From NCBI GenBank assembly GCA_031285505.1, contig JAITVZ010000030.1, forward strand, positions 1 through 36,841: a DNA stretch of 36,841 nt. The letters are read 5' to 3'. A program made the position numbers and the translations under genes. The stretch is from Propionibacteriaceae bacterium (GTDB lineage Bacteria; Actinomycetota; Actinomycetes; Propionibacteriales; Propionibacteriaceae). Every line of letters starts with the position of its first letter. Within the stretch, counting starts at the first letter, position 1. Below are positions 9,578 through 15,702 of the stretch, piece after piece. Under the pieces are notes generated by a model. The model was not told the DNA's origin. It was given only the letters and a program-made list of their open reading frames with translations, and ran no database searches.

Positions 9578-9933
9578 GCCGGCACTGAGTTGGCTGCAAC
9601 CCACGACTGGTCAGGGAGAATTGCCCCGTTGCCATCCTTCTTTGTGATGCCGCGCCTGGAGCTGTCGTGTCGCATTAGGCGCGCCTGCGGCCGTCTGGCC
9701 CGGATGTCCTCTTTTGTGACTAACAATGGGCACCACGGCAATGCTTGGGCTGCAGTCAACCGGGAGAAGACGGGAAGAACCCTTTAGTATGCCTGGCAAT
9801 GGGCACCGCAGCGGCGCTCCACCGGCGCGATCAACCTGATTGAAGACCGGCTCGTCGGCAGCGGCGCATTGCCTCACGACACAGCGGAACACGCCCGCCG
9901 GGCGTGTCTTGATCGTGCGATAGCTAAGGAGTG
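9578..9933. other. Intergenic region between two converging genes
   Basis: No gene is supported. The region lies between the DUF3566 gene and the oppositely oriented GH1 gene. At its right end one copy of a 20-bp repeat, GATCGTGCGATAGCTAAGGA (9911-9930), is followed by a near copy at 9937-9956 inside the GH1 gene. No clear terminator was found. Confidence 0.4.
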
Positions 9934-9956
9934 TCAGATCGTGCGATTGCTGAGGA
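9911..9956. repeat. 26-bp tandem repeat across the GH1 stop codon
   Basis: The 20-bp segments at 9911-9930 and 9937-9956 match at 18 of 20 positions, with a 26-bp period. The GH1 stop codon (9934-9936 on the minus strand) lies between them, so one copy codes for the GH1 C-terminus and the other is downstream. Confidence 0.7.
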
Positions 9957-11289
9957 ACTGCTGATACCAGAGCGCGGAATCTTTCCACAGGCGTTGCTGC
10001 GTGTCGTAATCGACCCGAATCAGGCCGAAGCGCTTGCTGTAGCCAAAGGCCCATTCGAAGTTGTCGAGCAATGACCAGCAGAAATAGCCCTTGAGCGGCA
10101 CATCCTTGGCCAAGGCGGCCTCCAAAGCAGCGATGTGGCCCTGGAGATAGGCGGTGCGATCGGCATCGTGGACCGCGCCATCCTTGGACAGCTGGTCGGG
10201 CATGGCCGCGCCATTCTCGGCGACGTAGAGGTCCATTTCGGGGTAACGCTCATGGAAACGCACCAGCAGATTGGTCAAACCGGTCGGGTCGATCGTCCAA
10301 CCCATGTCGGACACCGGCTGGCGTGGTGGCAGGAACTTGGCGTCTTCGACGCCCGGCCAGGCGCTACCCGACTCGTAGGGCTGGTGGCCGGCGCTGATGA
10401 AGGTCGGTGAGTAATAGTTGTGGCCGATGAAGTCGATCGGCTGATGGATCAATTCGAGATCGCCATCCTCAATGCAGGCCCAATCGGTGACCTTGGCTGT
10501 GACCTCCAGGGTCAGCGGATCGTAGCGACCGCGCAGGATCGGCTCGGTGTAGAGCCAGTTGCCCACCGCGTCGAGGCGGTCGACAGCCGCCTGGGCCTCG
10601 GCGGAATCATCAGCCGCCTGGAACTGGTGGTAGTTGACGACGATGCCGACTGGCGAATGAGACTCGCTGCGCAGTGCCGACACGGCCAATCCATGGGCCA
10701 GATTGAGGTGGTGCGAAGCGATCAGGCCACCTTCGTCGCTGCGACGCCCGGGGGCGTGCTCGCCATTGGTGTAGCCGAGGATGGCGGCACACCAGGGCTC
10801 ATTGATAGTTGCCCAATAACCGACTCGGTCCTGGAGGCAGGCGGCGACGATCTGGGTGTAATCCGCAAAGCGGTAGGCCGTGTCGCGGTGCAACCAGCCG
10901 CCCTGATCTTCCAAAGCCTGGGGCAAATCCCAGTGATAAAGGGTGGCCAACGGTGTGATGTTGCGTGCCAGCAGGCCATCGACCAGACGGGAATAGAAAT
11001 CCAGGCCGAGCTGGTTCGGTTTGCCCGAGCCGGTGGCTTGGATTCGCGGCCAAGCAATCGAGAAGCGATAGGCGTCGACGCCCATCTCTGCCAGAATGTC
11101 GAGATCCTCCTCCCAGCGGTGGTAGTGATCGCAGGCGATATCGCCAGTGTCACCGGCGAACACCTTGCCCGGGGTGTGTGAGAAGGTGTCCCAGATTGAC
11201 GGGCCGCGCCCATCTTCATGGGCCGCCCCTTCGATCTGATAAGAGGCGGTGGCGGCACCGAAGATGAAGTCGGGGGCGAAGGTTCCCAT
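9934..11289 (-). CDS. GH1 family beta-glucosidase
   Basis: A glycoside hydrolase family 1 enzyme of 451 residues, full length for the family, that removes terminal beta-linked glucose or related sugars. It starts with the typical FGAATASYQIEGA segment. The acid/base Glu164 is in TINEPWC and the nucleophile Glu358 in VAENGAA, a slight variant of the usual TENG. The C-terminal KGYFCWSLLDNFEWAFGYSKRFGL is typical of the sugar-binding site. No signal peptide, so it is cytoplasmic and probably acts on imported disaccharides. AGGAG lies six bases before the ATG. No sugar transporter or regulator is next to it. Confidence 0.93.
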   Translation of the reverse strand: MGTFAPDFIFGAATASYQIEGAAHEDGRGPSIWDTFSHTPGKVFAGDTGDIACDHYHRWEEDLDILAEMGVDAYRFSIAWPRIQATGSGKPNQLGLDFYSRLVDGLLARNITPLATLYHWDLPQALEDQGGWLHRDTAYRFADYTQIVAACLQDRVGYWATINEPWCAAILGYTNGEHAPGRRSDEGGLIASHHLNLAHGLAVSALRSESHSPVGIVVNYHQFQAADDSAEAQAAVDRLDAVGNWLYTEPILRGRYDPLTLEVTAKVTDWACIEDGDLELIHQPIDFIGHNYYSPTFISAGHQPYESGSAWPGVEDAKFLPPRQPVSDMGWTIDPTGLTNLLVRFHERYPEMDLYVAENGAAMPDQLSKDGAVHDADRTAYLQGHIAALEAALAKDVPLKGYFCWSLLDNFEWAFGYSKRFGLIRVDYDTQQRLWKDSALWYQQFLSNRTI

Positions 11290-11319
11290 GATCTGCTCCT
11301 GATTGACGAGGTATTGACC

Positions 11320-11352
11320 ATTTTATGCCCTGGCGGTGACAGTTTTCGTCAC
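11320..11352 (-). promoter_or_regulatory. Candidate GH1 promoter with overlapping palindrome
   Basis: On the minus strand TAAAAT (11320-11325) is a reasonable -10 box about 30 bases before the GH1 start. Just upstream GTGAC at 11336-11340 and GTCAC at 11348-11352 form a 5-7-5 inverted repeat over the -35 region, where a sugar-responsive regulator could bind. No regulator is identified. Confidence 0.35.
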
Positions 11353-11471
11353 AAATTGGCTGCTTGCAGAAGGTTGCCGCGAGTTGCCAATTTCTTGGAT
11401 GAATCGCTAGCTATCTGAACCCAGCTGGAGCAGACGTGCTGCCACCGTTGTGGGCCGCTCTCGTCACTGAT

Positions 11472-11545
11472 GGGTCTAGTTTCGTAGCGATTTACAGCAA
11501 CAATCCAGGTGAAACTAGACCCCTATGCAGGTGAAACTAGACCCC
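11472..11545. repeat. Three copies of GGGTCTAGTTTC, one inverted
   Basis: GGGTCTAGTTTC at 11472-11483 is repeated in inverted form in two 18-bp copies, CAGGTGAAACTAGACCCC, at 11506-11523 and 11528-11545 (22-bp period). The 12-bp core is identical in all three. It could be a multi-site operator or the end of a lost insertion sequence. Confidence 0.7.
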
Positions 11546-11590
11546 GCGGTCTTAGGTGAGGATGGTCTTCGCCCGAAAGTGCCTGCGGCG

Positions 11591-12928
11591 CTATCGCTGA
11601 CTGTCGCCCTGCGATAGCAACAGTTGATCGAGCAGCCGGCCTTGCACCTCAATCTGGCGTGACAGTTGATCGAAGCGCGCCCGGAAGGCGGCGCTTGATG
11701 GAGGCCAGACACGTCGCAGACCAGCCTTGAGGCGATGTCCCAAACTTGATGGCAGGGCTGGCGAGCTCGGTTTCCCTTGAAGCGCGATCGCAGTGTTCAA
11801 TTCGGGATGATCAATTTCGCGCCAGGCTGCCCAGGTCGCCGGATCGATCATCAACATCCGCAACCCAGTCAGCTTCGCCGGCATGGTGCTGAAATCGGAC
11901 CAAATGGACCGATCAGCGGACAGTCGCTGGCGCAATATCTGACTGGCTTGATCGAGAAATGAGCGGCGGTACTCAGCGGGCAATCGATCAAAATTCCAGA
12001 CACAGGTGTCATACAGCATCGGTGTGACCAGGTGTTTCAGCGCCTCCAGGGCTGGATGATCGGCCAAGAAGCGGTCAATGCGGGCATATTCAGTGAAGAT
12101 GGCGTTGCTCGATGACGGATTGTTGATCGATGAAGTCGGATTGTCTTGGCGGTAATGGACCAGCGGCCAACCGACGGGGATCAGGGATTCAGCCAGCGCC
12201 AAGGTCTCAAAATTGAAACTGGTGTCCTGAAAGGCGGCGCCCGGAGTCTCATTGAAGCGGATTTGCTGGTCATCAAGGAATTGACAGCGATAAATGGCCG
12301 ACCAAATCGATGGCTTGCGCCGCAGCAGCACTCCGCCACGGTGATCCCGTGGTCTCAGCGTCTGGCCGACACCGCCCGCCCAACCGTGGCCGCGCCGATG
12401 GGGCCCAAGATCGGTCGATGAGAAGAAGTGATAGCGCTGCTGGCGGCCCGAATCGGGCCACTCCAGGTAGAACTCCGCCTTGATGATATCTGGCGCGGGT
12501 GATGGCTGGTCGGCCTCAAGGATGGGTTCGGTTTGGCTGACCGACTGGTCATTGCCGGTCATCGTCTGTTGGCCGATGCCTGCAGCTGCCAGCAACTCGG
12601 CGAACATGGTCGATTCGATCCAATCATCGGCTTCGACAATGGCGACATAGCGGCCGCGGGCCGAGTCGATGCCGCGATTCATCGTCGCCCCATAACCGCG
12701 ATTGGCCTGATGCAAGAGCTGAATGCGATCATCTTGGCCAGCCAGGTCGGCGGTAATCGTGCAAGAGCCGTCGGTTGAACCGTCATCGATGACGATCAGC
12801 TCGAAATCGGTCCAGGTTTGATCGATGATTGAGTCGAGACACTGACGCAGGTGCTGGCGGGCATTGAAGACCGGCACGATCACCGAGATCTCCGGCGCTG
12901 GCGGAGTGCGCGGGTAACTGGCATTCAC
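11591..12928 (-). CDS. Family 2 glycosyltransferase
   Basis: A GT-A fold glycosyltransferase of 445 residues. It begins EISVIVPVFNARQHLRQCLD, has the nucleotide-binding ELIVIDDGSTDGS segment and the metal-binding EADDW (Asp101-Asp102). The middle part has RRKPSIWSAIYR followed by ETPGAAFQDTSFNFETLA, a pattern seen in polymer-building GT2 enzymes that act on surface glycans. The C-terminal 40 residues look like a coiled coil. No membrane segment. The ATG at 12928 lacks a good ribosome binding site, but TATCAT lies 10 bases upstream and could give a very short leader. It diverges from the cytidylyltransferase gene, suggesting a shared cell-surface polymer function. Confidence 0.85.
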   Translation of the reverse strand: MNASYPRTPPAPEISVIVPVFNARQHLRQCLDSIIDQTWTDFELIVIDDGSTDGSCTITADLAGQDDRIQLLHQANRGYGATMNRGIDSARGRYVAIVEADDWIESTMFAELLAAAGIGQQTMTGNDQSVSQTEPILEADQPSPAPDIIKAEFYLEWPDSGRQQRYHFFSSTDLGPHRRGHGWAGGVGQTLRPRDHRGGVLLRRKPSIWSAIYRCQFLDDQQIRFNETPGAAFQDTSFNFETLALAESLIPVGWPLVHYRQDNPTSSINNPSSSNAIFTEYARIDRFLADHPALEALKHLVTPMLYDTCVWNFDRLPAEYRRSFLDQASQILRQRLSADRSIWSDFSTMPAKLTGLRMLMIDPATWAAWREIDHPELNTAIALQGKPSSPALPSSLGHRLKAGLRRVWPPSSAAFRARFDQLSRQIEVQGRLLDQLLLSQGDSQR

Positions 12929-13093
12929 AGTTGCATGATATCAGGCATTGAGCGGGTGAGCGCGCCGCCGGGGCACCAAGTCTGGGCGGGGTGGCCGCGG
13001 AAGTGGGTCGGTGGGCGGCAGTCGGGGCAGGCTACGTGCGACAGAGGCAGTCAAGACTAGCCCCTGCAATCTCTGCATCGAGACATTGCTAAT

Positions 13094-13121
13094 TGTGCCT
13101 AGCCAAACATCCAGCTAGCAT
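13094..13121 (+). promoter_or_regulatory. Candidate promoter for the cytidylyltransferase operon
   Basis: TTGTGC at 13094-13099 and TAGCAT at 13116-13121 are separated by 16 bases. The start would lie about 30 bases before the GTG at 13157, which has AGGAG at 13147-13151. Confidence 0.35.
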
Positions 13122-13156
13122 GGGCATCGAGATACCACTAATCGCTAGGAGTCACT

Positions 13157-14299
13157 GTGCCAACGGCCATCGTCATTGCCGGGGGCAGTGGCACGCGCAT
13201 GGGTCTGGATATACCCAAGCAATTTGTGTTGATCAAGGGGAAACCGGTCATCATTCACACCCTGAGTGTCTTCGCTGCTCATCCCAGTATCGATTCGATC
13301 GGCGTGGTTTGCATCGATGGTTGGCAAGAGGTGTTGGCTGATTACGCCCGGCAATATCACATCGACAAACTGGATTGGATCGTGCCGGGTGGCCGAACCG
13401 CCCAGGAGTCGATTCATCGTGGCATTCAACAGCTGATCAAGCCGGGTGGTGGCCACTTGACTGGCGACTCGCACCGGAGTTTCGCTGCTGACCTGGGAGC
13501 GGATGCGGCGTCTGGCAGCGTTGTCGTTGGTCGACGGGCGGCCAGCTCGCCTGACTCCTCCGTCTGGCGATCCACCACTGCCGACCCCGCCATTACAGGC
13601 AAAGAATCTACGGTGTCGGACGTTGCTGACAATTGGCCGGCGCCCATCAATGACATCGTGGTGATCCATGACGCCATCAGACCGCTGGTCTCGCCGGAGA
13701 TCATTTCCGATGTTCTGGCGACCTGTGTCGCCTTCGGCAATGGGGTGACGTCATTGCCATATCAAGATCAAATCTTCGAGCTCGATGGTCGCGAGCCGGA
13801 TTCGACGGTCAAGTACATTCCCCGCGACTCACTGCGGCGGGTGGCCACACCTCAGGCCTATCGGCTCGATACCTTAGTGGATCGCTACGCCCAGGCGGTG
13901 GCGCAGGGGGTGGGCCTGAGCGCCTCGTCATACACCAACACGATGATGGTCGATTTGGGGGAGCGGCTACATTTCGCCAGTGGCTCGGACCAGAACATCA
14001 AGCTGACCACGCAGGAGGATTTGGTCATTTGTGAAGCCATATTGGAATGGCGTGACCGCCTGGCGACAAGATCGGCTGGACAAGTGGACCTGGGCGGTCT
14101 GGCTGACTGCCTGGGCGCCGGTCAGGCCAGCAACCTCTGGTCTGACAGTGACCATCGGTCGCGCCGCCAGGATCTGACGCGACAACTGGCGACGGGTCCG
14201 ATGGGGCGAGATCTGGCCCACAGCTCCCCAAGCAAGCCATCGTCATCCCAATCGCCGCCAGCTGGGCGCGACACTATCGTTGTGGTAAAGGCTGCCTGA
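13157..14299 (+). CDS. TarI/IspD-type cytidylyltransferase with in-frame insertion
   Basis: The protein belongs to the family that joins CMP to ribitol-5-phosphate or methylerythritol-4-phosphate. AGGSGTRM (9-16) and IPKQF (19-23) are the CTP-binding loop; HDAIRPLV (171-178) and the C-terminal KLTTQEDL follow. MGLDIPKQF and KPVIIHTL fit TarI and capsule-type enzymes better than IspD. Between ESIHRGI (84-90) and NDIVVIHDA (165-173) there are about 75 residues, where the family has roughly 15-25; this extra part is the repeat core described separately. A tail of about 75 residues after the family core is also unusual. The GTG start has AGGAG upstream, and the epimerase begins directly after the stop. 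Confidence 0.85.
   Translation: MPTAIVIAGGSGTRMGLDIPKQFVLIKGKPVIIHTLSVFAAHPSIDSIGVVCIDGWQEVLADYARQYHIDKLDWIVPGGRTAQESIHRGIQQLIKPGGGHLTGDSHRSFAADLGADAASGSVVVGRRAASSPDSSVWRSTTADPAITGKESTVSDVADNWPAPINDIVVIHDAIRPLVSPEIISDVLATCVAFGNGVTSLPYQDQIFELDGREPDSTVKYIPRDSLRRVATPQAYRLDTLVDRYAQAVAQGVGLSASSYTNTMMVDLGERLHFASGSDQNIKLTTQEDLVICEAILEWRDRLATRSAGQVDLGGLADCLGAGQASNLWSDSDHRSRRQDLTRQLATGPMGRDLAHSSPSKPSSSQSPPAGRDTIVVVKAA
13499..13592 (+). repeat. Repeat copy B inside the cytidylyltransferase gene
   Basis: This segment aligns with 2519-2615 downstream of parB and 23036-23118. All three contain a GCGGA or TCGGA start, a GTTGTCGTTGG-like centre and a GGCATCCACC or GGCGATCCACCA stretch. Between this copy and the third, the final about 33 bases are nearly identical. 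It keeps the gene open, coding for residues around ASGSVVVGRRAASS. Confidence 0.75.
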
Positions 14300-15676
14300 G
14301 TGTCCAGCCGCCTGCCGGCGCGCTTGCAACAACGCAGCTATGTCTCGGATATCGAAGCAGCCGCCAGCATCGACCTGCCGTGGGGCGATTTGGATGGTAA
14401 GACCATCGCCATCAGCGGGGCCAGCGGCCAGATTGGCCAGGTGTTGCTTGACCTGTTGGCGGCCCGAGCCCGGCTGGGCGATCACTTCAATATCATTGCC
14501 CTGCGAAAGCAGGATCTCCCGCCGAGAGGTAGCGATGAGGCATGGCCTGCGTGTCTGACCCAGGCGGCCAACGCGCCCCAGCCAGGCGCCAGTGATATCG
14601 GAGTCGGTAGTGATGCCTCAATCAACGGAGAGGTACCCGCTCAGAAGAACGACCACGGCCGCGTCTCCCCAGTCGCGGCGTTCCAGAATGAACCCGCAGC
14701 AATGGCGCCCTCAGCCGGCTCGATCACATGGATTGCGGCCGATCTGGCAGACGGTCAGTCGGCTGAGAGATTGGCCGCCAATCTGCCGAACATCGATTAC
14801 CTGATTCATGGAGCCGCTCTGACTCATCCCCGGGCTTATGCCAGCGCGCCAATCGACACGATTGAGACGACGATTCTCGGTAGTCGCACCATCTTGGATT
14901 TGGCCATAAGACAACCCGCCTGCCGCCTGTTGCTGCTATCAACAGTCGATGTTTATGGCGCTGATCGCAGCGGTCGGGCCCATCCTTGGCGTGAGGATGA
15001 GGCTGGGTTCATCGATCCCTTGACTCTGCGGTCGGGCTATCCTCAAGCCAAGCGCCTGATGGAGTCGTTGGGCGTGGCATATGCCGCTCAATATCGGCTC
15101 GATTGGTCGGTGGTTCGCCTGCCGCGGGTCTTCGGGCCAACCATCAAGCTGGACGACTCCAAGGCCGCCAGTCAATTCCTGCTGGCCGGAGCTGGCGGTG
15201 CAGCGATCCCCCTGGAGTCTTCGGGCGAGCAACGCTTCAGCTTCCTCTACAGCGTCGACGCTGCCCTGGCCGTGATGACGGTGTTACTGCGTGGGGCGGA
15301 TGGGCAGGCATACAACGCCGCCCATCCGGCTTGGGACCTTCGCCTTGGTGACCTGGCGCGCCTGATCGCCGAACGATCGGGTGAGATAGCCGCCGCGAGG
15401 CTGATCGGGTCGCATCAATCAGGCCTCTCGGTCAGGGCAACAGCTGAGTCGCTGGAGCAAGCTTCGCCGCGCCGGGTCAAGCATCGACCACCGTCGCCGA
15501 GCACCCAGACTGGCCAATCGCCAGTCGAGGACGCTCGGATGGACGCCAGCCGGCTGATCAGTCTCGGCTGGTTTCCCCGGCAAACTGTCATGGCCGCCAT
15601 CGACCACACCTTGATGGCTTTGGCGCAGCGGATGGTCTCCGATCAAGTGCCAATGCTGGCTGGTCGAGGTGCTTGA
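14300..15676 (+). CDS. NAD-dependent epimerase/reductase (extended SDR)
   Basis: An extended short-chain dehydrogenase/reductase. The Rossmann motif is GASGQIG (40-46), the LLLLSTVDVYG strand carries the catalytic Ser/Thr region, and Tyr247 and Lys251 form the YPQAK active site. C-terminal FSFLYSVDAALAV and LESLGWF-like ISLGWFPR motifs fit sugar-nucleotide epimerases. At 458 residues it is over 100 longer than usual: about 65 extra residues lie at 74-140 and about 20 near 385-415, both low in structure. The GTG at 14300 follows the cytidylyltransferase stop with no gap, so translation is coupled. The partner suggests it supplies or modifies the alditol or sugar for a CDP-activated polymer unit; the substrate is unknown. 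Confidence 0.82.
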   Translation: MSSRLPARLQQRSYVSDIEAAASIDLPWGDLDGKTIAISGASGQIGQVLLDLLAARARLGDHFNIIALRKQDLPPRGSDEAWPACLTQAANAPQPGASDIGVGSDASINGEVPAQKNDHGRVSPVAAFQNEPAAMAPSAGSITWIAADLADGQSAERLAANLPNIDYLIHGAALTHPRAYASAPIDTIETTILGSRTILDLAIRQPACRLLLLSTVDVYGADRSGRAHPWREDEAGFIDPLTLRSGYPQAKRLMESLGVAYAAQYRLDWSVVRLPRVFGPTIKLDDSKAASQFLLAGAGGAAIPLESSGEQRFSFLYSVDAALAVMTVLLRGADGQAYNAAHPAWDLRLGDLARLIAERSGEIAAARLIGSHQSGLSVRATAESLEQASPRRVKHRPPSPSTQTGQSPVEDARMDASRLISLGWFPRQTVMAAIDHTLMALAQRMVSDQVPMLAGRGA

Positions 15677-15690
15677 CCGTGGCACTGGCC

Positions 15691-15696
15691 TATTCT
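15691..15696 (+). promoter_or_regulatory. -10 box for a leaderless phosphofructokinase transcript
   Basis: TATTCT lies six bases before the ATG at 15703, so transcription would begin at or next to the start codon. There is no Shine-Dalgarno sequence before this ATG, which fits a leaderless mRNA. Confidence 0.4.
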
Positions 15697-15702
15697 TGAG
15701 TC

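Larger units (their letters stand above)
11290..11590. other. Intergenic region with short repeats
   Basis: About 300 bp between the start of GH1 and the end of the glycosyltransferase gene. It holds the GH1 promoter candidate and three copies of a short repeat at 11472-11545. No gene is seen. Confidence 0.5.

Noticed and set aside
10420..11181. 253-residue plus-strand frame
   Set aside because: Antisense to the clear GH1 gene, a result of codon bias.
12320..12420. Repeat insertion in the glycosyltransferase gene
   Set aside because: The HRRGHGWAGGVG stretch looked odd, but no DNA similarity to the repeat family was found and the following motif fits the family.
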